Notes: generated by a model not told the origin, from the sequence alone. A stretch of 64,000 nucleotides of DNA from Flavobacterium kingsejongi (GCF_003076475.1 NZ_CP020919.1:1116001-1180000), one strand, 5' to 3'. Shown: positions 9,562 through 19,263, counted from the stretch's first letter. Translations and numbers: made by a program.

Positions 9562-10241
9562 TATTCTATTTTCTTAACCGGATTAAAACCAGCAATACAA
9601 ACGAAAATGTACCCGTAAAAGAGATTGTAAGATTATCATTGCCTATGGGAGTGAGTAACGTGATTATGTACTTATTATTAAGTATTGATATATTTATATT
9701 AAAAAAGTATTTTGGTAATCAGGCAGTAGCACATTATTCGGTGGCACTTAAAATTATCACTATATTATCCATGATAATTTTAAGCGCTACAATCAATATA
9801 TCTCCAAAAATTTCTGAATTATATAATTCTAAAAAATTTTTGGAATTAGAGGCTTTGTGTAGGAAAACAGCAAAGATAATATTCAGTGTTAATGTCGTTA
9901 TAAGTGTTCTTTTAGGGCTGTTCATAAAACAGGTATTGTTGTTTTTTGGACCAGAGTATTTAGCCATACAAAACGTATTTTTTGTACTGTTGTTTTCACA
10001 GTTATTTTGTTCTGTTTTTGGCGTAGTCCCTGTGTATTTAAATATGACCGAAAGATCCAGGATATTTCAAAAAATATTATTGATTACTTTGAGTATTAAT
10101 ACTGCTTTGAATTGTATCTTAATACCGTTGTATGGAGCTATGGGCGCAGCAATTGTATTTACTTCCAGCGTGGTATTCTGGAATATTTGCGTTGTCATTT
10201 ACGTGTATAAAAAAGATCGGATTAAACTTTATTTTAATTAA
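9531..10241 (+). pseudogene. Wzx-type flippase, C-terminal part of the frameshifted gene
   Basis: This frame starts formally at a GTG (9531) but is open from 9492, just after a TAG at 9489. It encodes the second half of the flippase: PVKEIVRLSLPMGVSNVIMYLLLSIDIFILKKYFG is the canonical middle loop and helix, followed by further helices up to IYVYKKDRIKLYF. It has no credible start of its own and reads directly on from the N-terminal part if one base is added. Together the two halves carry about 12 membrane helices. Confidence 0.75.
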
Positions 10242-10262
10242 TCTATTAAGTAGTAAGCCATA

Positions 10263-11282
10263 ATGAAAATCATATTTTATTTGCCTCCTAAAAGTATCAA
10301 TGATGCTACTTTTTATTATACAAGATTAATTAAAAAAGCATTTAATGAGCTGGGCTTTAAGGTTACTATTTATGAAACACCTTCATTTAAGTCAACTAAA
10401 GAGGATATAATATTTACAATTCGTGTACGGGATTTTATAAAAGTTTTTTTTCGTTTTCAAAGGGGTACGTTATGTAATTGGTTTCAGGGATTAGGTCCGG
10501 AAGAATATGTAATGATACATGGGAAAAGTTTGAAAACAAAAATGATTTACTATTTCTTTACAACTATGGAATGGATCGTTTTACAGCAAAGTACATTGAA
10601 TTTTTTTGTTTCTGAAAAAATGGTGGAGCATTATAAAACAAAATATAGGGTGTCCCAAACAAACGGTTGTATTATCCCCTGTTACAATAAAATGCTTAAT
10701 CAACAATTATTCGATCGGGAAAAAAAAGCACTTAGTTTTGTATTTGCAGGCGCGTTATATTCCTGGCAATGTTTTGAAAAAACATTAGAAATTTATAAAA
10801 AAATTCAAACCAAACTTCCGGCGGCTCATTTGACAGTTCTTACTAAGGATATTGAGCAGGCTAAAGCGCTGTTGTCAGAAAAAAGCATCGTCAATAGTAG
10901 TGTTTATTATGTATCCTTAGAAAATTTAGATACAGAGCTCAGTAAATTTAAATATGGTTTTATAATTCGGGAAAATGACATTGTAAATAATGTTTCTACG
11001 CCTACAAAAATGAATTCCTATTTATCGGTGGGACTGATCCCTATTTATACTGATGTAATAGATTCTTTTGAAAAAAATATTGCTCTTGGGACGTATGCTA
11101 TCAAATTAAGCTATAGTGCACCTATTGATGAGATGGTAGATAGGATTATAGAACATAATACCATAAGAATAGATTATAAGGCTTTTTATGAGCGATGTTT
11201 AAGTATTTTTAATCAGTATTATGATGATGGGTATAATGTGGAAAAAATAAAAAAAGCCATTCAAAAGGTATTGATAAAATAG
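10263..11282 (+). CDS. Putative glycosyltransferase (GT4-like, GT-B fold)
   Basis: The 339-residue protein begins MKIIFYLPPKSINDATFYYTRLIKKAFNELG, a Rossmann strand and helix typical of GT-B glycosyltransferases. A second Rossmann half starts near residue 155 (LSFVFAGALYSWQCFEKTLEIYKKI), and the segment VSTPTKMNSYLSVGLIPIYTDV (about 243-264) matches the donor-binding region where GT4 enzymes carry their conserved loop. It lacks the textbook E-x7-E glutamates, so activity and sugar specificity cannot be read off. It probably adds one sugar of the repeat unit. The gene is AT-rich like its neighbours. Confidence 0.65.
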   Translation: MKIIFYLPPKSINDATFYYTRLIKKAFNELGFKVTIYETPSFKSTKEDIIFTIRVRDFIKVFFRFQRGTLCNWFQGLGPEEYVMIHGKSLKTKMIYYFFTTMEWIVLQQSTLNFFVSEKMVEHYKTKYRVSQTNGCIIPCYNKMLNQQLFDREKKALSFVFAGALYSWQCFEKTLEIYKKIQTKLPAAHLTVLTKDIEQAKALLSEKSIVNSSVYYVSLENLDTELSKFKYGFIIRENDIVNNVSTPTKMNSYLSVGLIPIYTDVIDSFEKNIALGTYAIKLSYSAPIDEMVDRIIEHNTIRIDYKAFYERCLSIFNQYYDDGYNVEKIKKAIQKVLIK

Positions 11283-11312
11283 AGTAGTAATTCGGCACTG
11301 GAAAACAAGAAG

Positions 11313-11639
11313 ATGATAATTTTAAAGAATAAATTTATTTTTCATTTACTCATAGGTATTTGCCTTTTTTTGGGGATAGTATTGCCTTTTGTTTTGAGTA
11401 GTAAATTTTACTATGATGCTAATATGATTGTGGCAGATGTCCATAATGAAAAAGGTTTTATTGGTAGTTATCCGATATCTATGATGTTTTATAGTGTGAC
11501 GCGTTTAGGCAAATTACCCTATTCACTTGTTGCGATTATCCAATTGCCTATTATTTATTATCTTATAAAAAAAATAGGTATCCCAAAAGACTTTTATTTA
11601 TTAACGATAAAAAATGCGATCGTATTCTTTTCTTTTTGA
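11313..11639 (+). pseudogene. EpsG/Wzy-like polymerase, N-terminal part of a frameshifted gene
   Basis: The 108-residue frame encodes the start of a polytopic membrane protein (IFHLLIGICLFLGIVLPFVLS; LVAIIQLPIIYYLIKKIG) and stops at a TGA (11637-11639) immediately after a C-T5 run. The next frame continues the protein. Adding one T to the run at 11633-11637 gives ...FFSFLMLAIFIGQPSKEFF and a single protein of about 355 residues, the size of EpsG-family polysaccharide polymerases. Confidence 0.7.
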
Positions 11640-12379
11640 TGTTGGCAATTTTCATCGGGCAACCGTCTAAGGAATTTTTCACTTTTATTTTTACGGTAAT
11701 TATCCTGATGATTTTAACCCGTAACTATTTTACATTCAATGTATCATTGATGCTGGTGTTTTTGTTATTGGTGTTTTTTGGAGTCCTGTTTCGTCCTTAT
11801 TTTGTTTTAATACCAATTATTGCTGTTGGGATGTATTTTGTGACTTTTATACGTTTTGGAAGAAAAAACATCACTACTATTTTTTATGGAATTTTAATAG
11901 CTGTTTTTTTATCCTTAAGCCATGGGATCATTAATGGGAAACATTTTTCGGAAAGTACCAGAGAAGGACTCAATCTGGAGCGTTTAGGCGCTGCAGATGC
12001 CAACTCGATGATCGTATCTCCCGTTAGCACAACTACCTGGTATGGGGAGACGATAGGTATTTTTTATGGTTTTTTTACAGTTAATTTACCTTTAAATGGG
12101 CTGAAACATATTTTTTCACCTCAAATTATTGCTTTTATAATTTGGCAATTACTGCTATTCTGGATTCTGTTGGTACAGTTTTCTAAATGTCTTAAAGACA
12201 AGAAAAAATATAAAAATGAATTATGGGTTCTTTTAATATTGTTCTCTTATTTTATTGTTCAGGGAGTATTCGAGCCAGATTTAGGTTCTGCAGTACGTCA
12301 TAAAATTGGAATGTTCCCATTAATCTATTATGCTTTGTACTATGAAGATTTCAGAAAAGCACTTCGCAAGACTATTTAA
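11636..12379 (+). pseudogene. EpsG/Wzy-like polymerase, C-terminal part of the frameshifted gene
   Basis: The 247-residue frame opens at a TTG overlapping the upstream stop by four bases (TTGA). It contains GQPSKEFFTF, characteristic of EpsG-type proteins, and about six membrane helices with RPYFVLIPIIAVGMYF and a GAADANSMIVS loop. If translation restarts here, a truncated protein could be made, but the more economical reading is one gene interrupted by an indel. The 3' end overlaps the next gene by 50 bases. Confidence 0.7.
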
Positions 12380-13649
12380 TATACTGCTGTTACTGATTGC
12401 TGTAACTATGATTTTCAGGAAACAATGTACCTGGATGATCATTCTGTTTGTCGTATGCTGCCTTATATTCAGACGAAAACTTAATTTTCAACGGGAATCT
12501 ATTATTTTCGGATTGATTATAGCTGCTCCATTCCTTCTTGAAATTCTTTTTTTCTGGAATAATAGTTCTCTATCTGGCGGTCTCAAATCCGCTGAAAAAT
12601 CAATTTCATTGTTGTTATTTCCATTATTCATAATAGGGAATTATAAATACATTGATTATAAGTGGATTATAAATTATTATAGCAAAATAATGGTACTGCT
12701 ATTGGTATTGCTGCTGCTTAGATTTGTGATTTTGTATCCGGATATGATCGATAAATACAGGAATGGTATCCATTTGTGGGAGATGGGTTATGTATTCAGC
12801 AACAGTTTTGGTAATCATGCACCTGCACTAAATATGCATTTGGCATTCGTAGCCATCCTTAATTTTTATTTAGTCTTGCAATCTTTTCATAATAATAGGG
12901 GAAGCGCATATAAAATAATGGAAATGCTGTTTCTTATTGTATCAATATTCTTTATTTTACTGGTAAATACCCGTATGGCTTTATTCAATATGGGAGCAGG
13001 ATTTGGAATCGTTATTATTTACGAAATTCAACGTAGGCATAATTTTAAAAAAGTGTTGAAAACTGCGGGCTTGATGATGATTTTAGCATCAATTCTATTC
13101 TTTTTCTTTGTCAAAAATGATCCTTATATGAAGGAAAAATATTCAAAAGTTACTTTTGCCCATATGGATAAAATTGGGCGTTTGGATGAAATTGATCACC
13201 CGGAAATAAATGTGTTTAACTCTCTGGTTACAAGAGTTTCAATCTGGAAGTCAGGTTGGGAATTAGGAGTTCAAAATCTTCCATTTGGCGTAGGAGCCTC
13301 AGATGGGAAAAAAGAATTAGTACACTATTTTAAAGAAACGAATCAGGTTTTTCTGGCGAAATATGAATTTCCAATGCACAACCAATTTTTAGATTTTTTC
13401 TTGAAATATGGTATCGCAGGATTTTTTGTAGTAGCGCTCTATATTTTTACAATTGGTTATTTGGGATTTTCAGCTAAAAGTGGTGTAACAGTAGCATTTT
13501 TTCTCTTGTTTTTTACCTCCAATTTAACCGATGATTTTCTAATACGTTTTGATGGAATTGCTTTTAGTGGATTTTGGTTTTCTTTATTTACAGTAAACTG
13601 GTTGCAACAAAAGGAATTGCATCATAAGAATAATACTAAGTTACAATAG
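12330..13649 (+). CDS. O-antigen ligase / Wzy-like polymerase family membrane protein
   Basis: The 439-residue polytopic protein has about 10-12 membrane helices and a large periplasmic loop (about residues 255-355) containing RVSIWKSGWELGVQNLPFGVGASDGK and MHNQFLDFFLKYGIAG. This matches the WaaL/Wzy superfamily, where the H-N-x-[FY]-L motif follows the loop. These proteins ligate or polymerise lipid-linked glycans on the periplasmic face. The start at 12330 overlaps the upstream gene by 50 bases; an in-frame ATG at 12342 is equally possible. With the EpsG-like gene broken, this may be the only intact polymerase or ligase of the locus. Confidence 0.8.
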   Translation: MLCTMKISEKHFARLFNILLLLIAVTMIFRKQCTWMIILFVVCCLIFRRKLNFQRESIIFGLIIAAPFLLEILFFWNNSSLSGGLKSAEKSISLLLFPLFIIGNYKYIDYKWIINYYSKIMVLLLVLLLLRFVILYPDMIDKYRNGIHLWEMGYVFSNSFGNHAPALNMHLAFVAILNFYLVLQSFHNNRGSAYKIMEMLFLIVSIFFILLVNTRMALFNMGAGFGIVIIYEIQRRHNFKKVLKTAGLMMILASILFFFFVKNDPYMKEKYSKVTFAHMDKIGRLDEIDHPEINVFNSLVTRVSIWKSGWELGVQNLPFGVGASDGKKELVHYFKETNQVFLAKYEFPMHNQFLDFFLKYGIAGFFVVALYIFTIGYLGFSAKSGVTVAFFLLFFTSNLTDDFLIRFDGIAFSGFWFSLFTVNWLQQKELHHKNNTKLQ

Positions 13650-13650
13650 T

Positions 13651-14709
13651 ATGAGCGTAAGGTATACAGTCATCTCGCTACTGATTTTTATAGTAGTAAT
13701 ATGCGGTTGTAATAGTAGTTCGGCAGTATATGGCTCCAAAACGGTAGACAGGGAATTAGAAAATAATGATACCATCCGAATGCTTTGGAATAATAGGCTG
13801 ACAAAAAAATCATGGATATTTCTCAATCAGGACACGGGCTTAATTTTTGAGAAAGCAAGTCATTTGGAGGAAGCCCATGAAGTAGGAAATCCAGGGAATG
13901 TCTGGCCTTATAAATACAGTTGTAGTAATGGGGATACCATATCGGCCAGTAATAAAGCAGCACCTTCTGTAAAAGCAGTATCATGGAATTATAGCGAAAA
14001 CCAGTGGCGAAAAAACCCGGGATATGAGATAAGCATCAATAGGGACAAATCAAGAGTAATTAATCCTATTGAATTCTTATTTAAAAACAATGCTAAAAAG
14101 GCTGTTGATAGTGACTTATTAAGAGAAATAGGCCTTGTTTTTGATCATTGGCCAGAACGGTTCAGGGATGGCAGTTGGAACGATGGACTATGGTCATTTC
14201 GAAAAGGATACAGAATAGCAGAATTTTCAGAGATAAGGCCTCTTCTAAAGGTCAAAATGGATAATTATAGTGCTCCAATATTAGCAGCTGAGGGTAGGGG
14301 AGCCTACATTTCAGTAGATTTTAGATTTGCTTATTATGATGAAGGCGGCAAAATTATTCGCAGTGATTTAATTGGAGTAGTCTTTGCTAATTTTTTTAAC
14401 CTTGATTTTAATTTAAACCCTAATGATGCTATTTTTTGGCAGGATTTTATTAGTGATCCTACATCCAGAAGAATCCTCTTAAGTGCTGAAAAACTCGGAT
14501 TTGATTTTTTAGGCAGCAGTCGTTCAGACAACGAATATCGTACCATTACATTTGATTACATACCGCTTATAAAAGAGTATCTCCCGGAACCACCAGAAGG
14601 CTATACTTTTGATGATGCAATTGTCCGGGGATTGGATATTTACTCAGGATCAAGAGGAACGGATATTTCCTTTTGGCTAAAAGATGTTCAACTTAATGGG
14701 ATGCCCTAA
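13651..14709 (+). CDS. Predicted lipoprotein of unknown function in the polysaccharide locus
   Basis: I do not recognise this 352-residue protein. It starts one base after the ligase-like gene, so it is probably co-translated. The N-terminus is a signal peptide with a lipobox-like ending ICGC (Cys20), predicting a lipoprotein. The mature part is rich in aromatic residues and Asp/Asn (GSWNDGLWSFRKGYR, RGAYISVDFRFAYYDEGGK, FWLKDVQLNGMP), giving the look of a beta-sheet carbohydrate-associated domain. No catalytic motif is evident. Its position suggests a role in polysaccharide export, retention or modification, by context only. Confidence 0.6.
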   Translation: MSVRYTVISLLIFIVVICGCNSSSAVYGSKTVDRELENNDTIRMLWNNRLTKKSWIFLNQDTGLIFEKASHLEEAHEVGNPGNVWPYKYSCSNGDTISASNKAAPSVKAVSWNYSENQWRKNPGYEISINRDKSRVINPIEFLFKNNAKKAVDSDLLREIGLVFDHWPERFRDGSWNDGLWSFRKGYRIAEFSEIRPLLKVKMDNYSAPILAAEGRGAYISVDFRFAYYDEGGKIIRSDLIGVVFANFFNLDFNLNPNDAIFWQDFISDPTSRRILLSAEKLGFDFLGSSRSDNEYRTITFDYIPLIKEYLPEPPEGYTFDDAIVRGLDIYSGSRGTDISFWLKDVQLNGMP

Positions 14710-14746
14710 CAAGCAATTTTTGAAAATGGATACAAGTACTCAAGTA

Positions 14747-15823
14747 CTAATGTTTATAAATCGAAACCAGCTTTCTAAAATTTTTATCTTTATCGAACAC
14801 TTGTTGACAACGGCGAAAGCCATTATTGCCTAAGAGTATTCGTTTCTGTAGCTCTTTTAATTGCTCAAAATAGTTTTCCAGTTCAGCAGGAGAATCAAAC
14901 AGAAAACCGGTTTCATTGGGAATAACGATATCTTTATTACCAATCACATTGGTCGCGACAACTGGTTTTCGCAGTGCCATTCCTTCTAAAACAGCAATTG
15001 GAAGGCCTTCCCATAAAGAAGTCTGAAGGTAAATATCTAAAGTATTTAATTCTTTCATAATATCATTTTGGTTTAAAAACCAACCGGTTACAATGATATT
15101 TTTTGCAGTGAGCAGACTTCTTAAATCACCATCTCCAATCCATACAAATTGAAACTGAGGAAATAAAGTGGCAATACGATTGAACAGTTCAGGGTCTTTT
15201 TGCGCTGTAATCCGGCCTACAATTCCAATTCTAAGTACAGGATTCAAAACAGGATTGTAAAAATGCTGCAGTTCATTAATAGAGATACCGTTTCGGACCA
15301 ATACAGACTTACCTAGCTGTTTTGCAATTTCATATTCGGTATCACCACAGGCAATGGTAGTTCCACCAAAAATCCATTGACTATATTTTTCAATAGCTTG
15401 ATATATTTTTTTGTGTAAGGGCGAAATATCGACTCTCAGGAAAGAATAACCATGAGGAGTGTAAAAAAGCTTTTTTTTGTCGAACAGTAGAAAATGTGCA
15501 GCCCTTCCTAATACGCCGGCTTTAGAAGAATGAAGATGGATAGCATCAGGATTTATTTCTTTTAAAACTTTTCTAAGTTTTAGTATTGATTTTAAATCTT
15601 TAAATATCGAAAACTCCCGAACCATTGGGACTTCAATGAGTTTTACATTTTTGGAAAAGTCTTCAGTTATTTTTGAAGGGTCTATTTCTTTCCGGTTACC
15701 GCTATAAATAATATAAGTTTCCAAGTCGTCAGCAGGTCCGTTTTCCCCGAAGAAAAAGGACAAATCTTTAAAATAAGTATAAACACCGCCGCCTAAGGCT
15801 TCAATAACATGGACAACTCTCAA
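14747..15823 (-). CDS. GT4-family glycosyltransferase
   Basis: The 358-residue GT-B enzyme starts with the glycine-rich acceptor loop MRVVHVIEALGGGVYTYFKDL and has HLHSSKAGVLGRAA and TPHGYSF in the N-terminal domain. The C-terminal domain carries LRIGIVGRITAQKDPELF and the donor-site E-x7-E motif EGLPIAVLEGMALRKPVVAT (about residues 280-299). It therefore looks active, probably adding a hexose or deoxyhexose to a lipid-linked acceptor in the cytoplasm. It is encoded against the direction of the surrounding locus, which suggests separate acquisition or regulation. Confidence 0.88.
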   Translation of the reverse strand: MRVVHVIEALGGGVYTYFKDLSFFFGENGPADDLETYIIYSGNRKEIDPSKITEDFSKNVKLIEVPMVREFSIFKDLKSILKLRKVLKEINPDAIHLHSSKAGVLGRAAHFLLFDKKKLFYTPHGYSFLRVDISPLHKKIYQAIEKYSQWIFGGTTIACGDTEYEIAKQLGKSVLVRNGISINELQHFYNPVLNPVLRIGIVGRITAQKDPELFNRIATLFPQFQFVWIGDGDLRSLLTAKNIIVTGWFLNQNDIMKELNTLDIYLQTSLWEGLPIAVLEGMALRKPVVATNVIGNKDIVIPNETGFLFDSPAELENYFEQLKELQKRILLGNNGFRRCQQVFDKDKNFRKLVSIYKH

Positions 15824-15999
15824 AATGATCTTATTTGGGCAACAAAAATACGCAAAAGCAAATACAGTTCTTTGTATTTTTTGAGTGCTATGGTTAAATT
15901 ATTATATTTTGTGCAGTATTAAGAAGCTGTTATTTTTTGATGAAGAATTTGTTTTTATTTGAAAATCAGGCATTATAATAAACAATTTGCAGGAATTAA

Positions 16000-16029
16000 T
16001 TGGATTAATTAATTATAAGGTTACTTTTG
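16000..16029 (+). promoter_or_regulatory. Bacteroidota-type promoter for the UDP-xylose synthase operon
   Basis: TTG at 16000-16002, a 19-base spacer and TACTTTTG at 16022-16029 match the -33/-7 consensus TTG-N19-TAnnTTTG. It lies in the 276-base intergenic region between the divergent GT4 gene and the UDP-xylose synthase gene and is one of the two best-formed promoters in the window. The remainder of that region is AT-rich without other clear structure. Confidence 0.75.
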
Positions 16030-16099
16030 GCAAATGAAATAGGAATTTACTTTTTTAGAAAAAAAAACGATACTATTTTTACAGGATCATTAGAAGGGC

Positions 16100-17089
16100 A
16101 TGAATATGAAAAGAATACTAATAACCGGAGCAGCAGGATTTTTAGGATCCCATTTATGCGACAGGTTTATCAAAGAAGGTTATTTTGTGATTGGCATGGA
16201 TAATCTGATTACAGGAGCTTTAAAGAATATTGAGCACTTGTTTAAATTGGAGAATTTTGAATTTTACCATCACGATATTACCAAATTTGTACACGTGCCC
16301 GGTGATTTGGATTATATTCTTCATTTTGCTTCCCCAGCCAGTCCCATAGATTATCTTAAAATTCCTATTCAGACGCTGAAAGTTGGTTCCTTGGGAACCC
16401 ATAATCTTTTGGGCCTTGCGCGTGTCAAGCAAGCAAGGATATTGATTGCATCTACTTCAGAAGTATATGGAGATCCTTTAGTGCATCCCCAAACAGAGAA
16501 TTATTATGGCAATGTAAATACCATCGGACCTAGAGGAGTGTATGACGAAGCCAAGCGTTTCCAGGAATCTATTACAATGGCCTACCATCGCTTTCATGGC
16601 GTAGAAACCCGTATTGTTCGTATTTTTAATACTTATGGCCCCAGAATGAGGCTCAATGACGGTCGTGTAATTCCAGCTTTTATTGGTCAGGCCTTACGGG
16701 GAGAAAACCTGACTATTTTTGGTGACGGCATGCAAACACGATCTTTTTGTTATGTAGATGATCAGGTCGAAGGTATTTACCGCTTATTGCTTAGTGATTA
16801 TGTGGAACCAGTCAACATTGGTAATCCGGATGAAATTACGATCAGGGATTTTGCAGAAGAGATTATAAAATTGACCGGTACAGAACAAAAAGTAGTATAC
16901 CATCCACTTCCAGTAAACGATCCGCTGCAACGACAGCCCGATACTACATTGGCCAAACAACTATTAGGGTGGGAGGCAAAGGTTAGCAGGGCAGATGGGA
17001 TGAAAATTACATATGAATTTTTTAAGAATCTTTCTCCTGAGGAGTTGCTGAATGAAAATCATAAAGACTTTTCAAAATATATAAATTAG
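16100..17089 (+). CDS. UDP-glucuronate decarboxylase (UDP-xylose synthase)
   Basis: This extended short-chain dehydrogenase converts UDP-glucuronate to UDP-xylose with bound NAD. It has the Rossmann motif [19 protein letters not shown], the active-site [14 protein letters not shown], the YxxxK pair in [21 protein letters not shown], and [12 protein letters not shown]. The SPASP and [11 protein letters not shown] signatures separate it from 4-epimerases and dehydratases. An in-frame ATG at 16106 is an alternative start (MKRILITG). It overlaps the next gene by one base (TAGTG). No UDP-glucose dehydrogenase is present in the window. Confidence 0.9.
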   Translation: MNMKRILITGAAGFLGSHLCDRFIKEGYFVIGMDNLITGALKNIEHLFKLENFEFYHHDITKFVHVPGDLDYILHFASPASPIDYLKIPIQTLKVGSLGTHNLLGLARVKQARILIASTSEVYGDPLVHPQTENYYGNVNTIGPRGVYDEAKRFQESITMAYHRFHGVETRIVRIFNTYGPRMRLNDGRVIPAFIGQALRGENLTIFGDGMQTRSFCYVDDQVEGIYRLLLSDYVEPVNIGNPDEITIRDFAEEIIKLTGTEQKVVYHPLPVNDPLQRQPDTTLAKQLLGWEAKVSRADGMKITYEFFKNLSPEELLNENHKDFSKYIN

Positions 17090-18441
17090 TGGCAAAAAAG
17101 ACAGGCAGGTATTCGGGATACATCAGGCCCTTTTCATATTGCATTGATTTACTTAGTATCAATGTACTATCATTTGTGCTATTGCCTTCGGTATTTCATA
17201 CACTGCTTCACACTGTTTTTATTTCACTTGCATGGGTCATTATTGCGACTAATATTGGCTTTTATGAAGTATACCGCTATACCAAAGTAGTGGCGATTTT
17301 AAATAAATTACTAAAACAGTTTGCCCTTTTTACGATACTTTGCTTTGCTTTTTCCGGCTGGTATACCAAGTATTCCGAATCGCAGGTAATTCTGTATTTT
17401 ACAATAGCTGCTATCAGCCTTGTTGCGCTGATAAAATTGTTTATTTATTATTTTCTAAGAAAGTTCAGGGTACTTTTTGGCGGGAACTTTCGGCAGGTTG
17501 TTATTGTAGGAAATGGAAAAAGTGTAGACCAGTTGCAGGAATTTTTTAATGATAATCCGGATTATGGCTATAAGCTCGTTCGTGTTTTTGACTTTAAAGT
17601 AGAAAAAGAAGAACAGATTAATGAGTATTTTTCGTTTGTATTATCCACTCAGATTGATGAAATCTATTGTTCATTAGCCGATCTCAATAGCAACCAGATC
17701 AATGAATTTATTGATTTTACCGATAATAATCTTAAAATTCTGAAATTCTTACCGGATACCAAGGAGGTTTTTTCCCGTAATTTATCCTATGATTATTATG
17801 ATTATATTCCCGTGATCTCCATGCGGAATATTCCATTGGATGAAACGATAAACAAAATTTTAAAACGCACTTTTGATATTATTTTCTCACTACTTGTAAT
17901 ACTCGGCGTGCTTTCATGGTTAATCCCAATATTGGCACTCTTTATAAAAGTAGAAACCAAAGGCCCTGTTTTCTTTAAGCAAAAGCGAAATGGATTGAAT
18001 TATAAAGAATTTTACTGCTATAAGTTCCGTTCTATGGAACCCAATGCACTTGCAGATCTGCATCAGGTGACAAAGGGCGATACGCGAATTACGAAAGTAG
18101 GCCGTTTCATTCGGAAAACCAGTATTGATGAGCTACCGCAGTTTTTTAATGTACTGCTGGGCGAAATGTCTGTTGTTGGGCCAAGGCCCCATATGGTCAG
18201 CCATACCGAAATGTATGCCCGTAGTATTGATAAGTTCATGGTGCGCCATTTTATAAAACCCGGAATTACCGGATTGGCACAGACCAAAGGATTCCGTGGC
18301 GAGGTAGAGAATGATAAGGATATTATTTTCCGGGTAAAATATGATATTTTCTATCTGGAGAACTGGTCTATTTTGTTGGACCTAAAAATCGTATTCCTGA
18401 CACTCTATAATGCAATCAAAGGAGAAGCAAAAGCCTATTAG
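17089..18441 (+). CDS. WcaJ-type undecaprenyl-phosphate sugar-phosphate transferase
   Basis: The 450-residue protein starts polysaccharide synthesis by moving a sugar-1-phosphate to undecaprenyl phosphate at the inner membrane. Four N-terminal membrane helices (to about residue 125) and a Rossmann-like CoA-binding-type segment (QVVIVGNGKSVDQL) precede a hydrophobic helix (about 265-290) and the catalytic domain with KVETKGPVFFKQKRNGLN, YKFRSME, RKTSIDELPQFFNVLLGEMSVVGPRPH and PGITGLAQ. These are the conserved PglC/WcaJ catalytic signatures. Start is GTG, overlapping the upstream stop. Confidence 0.93.
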   Translation: MAKKTGRYSGYIRPFSYCIDLLSINVLSFVLLPSVFHTLLHTVFISLAWVIIATNIGFYEVYRYTKVVAILNKLLKQFALFTILCFAFSGWYTKYSESQVILYFTIAAISLVALIKLFIYYFLRKFRVLFGGNFRQVVIVGNGKSVDQLQEFFNDNPDYGYKLVRVFDFKVEKEEQINEYFSFVLSTQIDEIYCSLADLNSNQINEFIDFTDNNLKILKFLPDTKEVFSRNLSYDYYDYIPVISMRNIPLDETINKILKRTFDIIFSLLVILGVLSWLIPILALFIKVETKGPVFFKQKRNGLNYKEFYCYKFRSMEPNALADLHQVTKGDTRITKVGRFIRKTSIDELPQFFNVLLGEMSVVGPRPHMVSHTEMYARSIDKFMVRHFIKPGITGLAQTKGFRGEVENDKDIIFRVKYDIFYLENWSILLDLKIVFLTLYNAIKGEAKAY

Positions 18442-18443
18442 TC

Positions 18444-19217
18444 ATGAAGTTCCCTCTTGTCTCTATCATCACTCCCGCCTATAATTCTGAAAAGTTTATT
18501 GATCAGGCCATCCAATCGGTACAGCAGCAAACTTTTTCGGATTGGGAAATGATTTTGGTGAATGATGGTTCTTCAGATCATACCCAGGAGATTATAGAAA
18601 AATGGAGGCTACAGGATCCCCGAATCAAACTGCTTACACTTTCAAAAAATTCAGGAACGGGTGTAGCACGAAATAAGGGGCTTGAAAAAGCAACCGGTCG
18701 GTACATTGCCTTTTTGGATGCTGATGATCTCTGGACCCCGGAAAAGCTGCAAAAACAATTGGATTTCATGGTAGCCCGAAACATTCCTTTTACTTTTTCC
18801 TTTTACCAACAGATTGACGAAGATGGCAACGATTTACAAAAGATCGTAACAGCCCCCAATCCATTATCCTATACGCAATTATTGTATTGTAATTATGTTG
18901 GGAACCTTACCGGGATTTATGACACTGATTTTTTCGGTAAAATTGATATTTCCAGGTTCAGGAAAAGGCAGGATTGGATAGTATGGCTGACGATTGTAAA
19001 ACGATTGAAAATCGTTCATCCCGTGCCGGAAGTGCTTGCACAATACAGGGTGAGGCAACATTCGATTTCAGCTTCCAAGATCGAATTAGTAAAGCACAAT
19101 TACAAAGTATATCGGAATTTTCATCAAATGCCGGTATTAATTGCTTTCTTGGCCATGATCCGGTTCTTGATTACACAGTTGGTACTGAAACCGCGATACA
19201 TTACCCGAAAAAAGTAA
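18444..19217 (+). CDS. GT2-family glycosyltransferase
   Basis: The 257-residue GT-A enzyme begins VSIITPAYNSEKFIDQAIQSVQQQTFSDWE and has VNDGSSDHT and the DxD-type metal site FLDADDLWTP (about residues 91-100), so it is probably active. The C-terminal part (residues 165-257) contains RQDWIVWLTIVKR and a weakly hydrophobic end. It sits two bases after the initiating transferase gene, so it probably adds the second sugar of the repeat unit; that role is inferred from position. Confidence 0.88.
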   Translation: MKFPLVSIITPAYNSEKFIDQAIQSVQQQTFSDWEMILVNDGSSDHTQEIIEKWRLQDPRIKLLTLSKNSGTGVARNKGLEKATGRYIAFLDADDLWTPEKLQKQLDFMVARNIPFTFSFYQQIDEDGNDLQKIVTAPNPLSYTQLLYCNYVGNLTGIYDTDFFGKIDISRFRKRQDWIVWLTIVKRLKIVHPVPEVLAQYRVRQHSISASKIELVKHNYKVYRNFHQMPVLIAFLAMIRFLITQLVLKPRYITRKK

Positions 19218-19263
19218 CGCTAAATTGTGCAATACCGACAACAGGTTGGTTACAATGTTAGAG

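Noticed and set aside
11624..11640. Programmed -1 ribosomal frameshift joining the two EpsG-like frames
   Set aside because: The site has no X-XXY-YYZ slippery heptamer in the zero frame and no obvious downstream stem; a simple indel in the T run explains it better.
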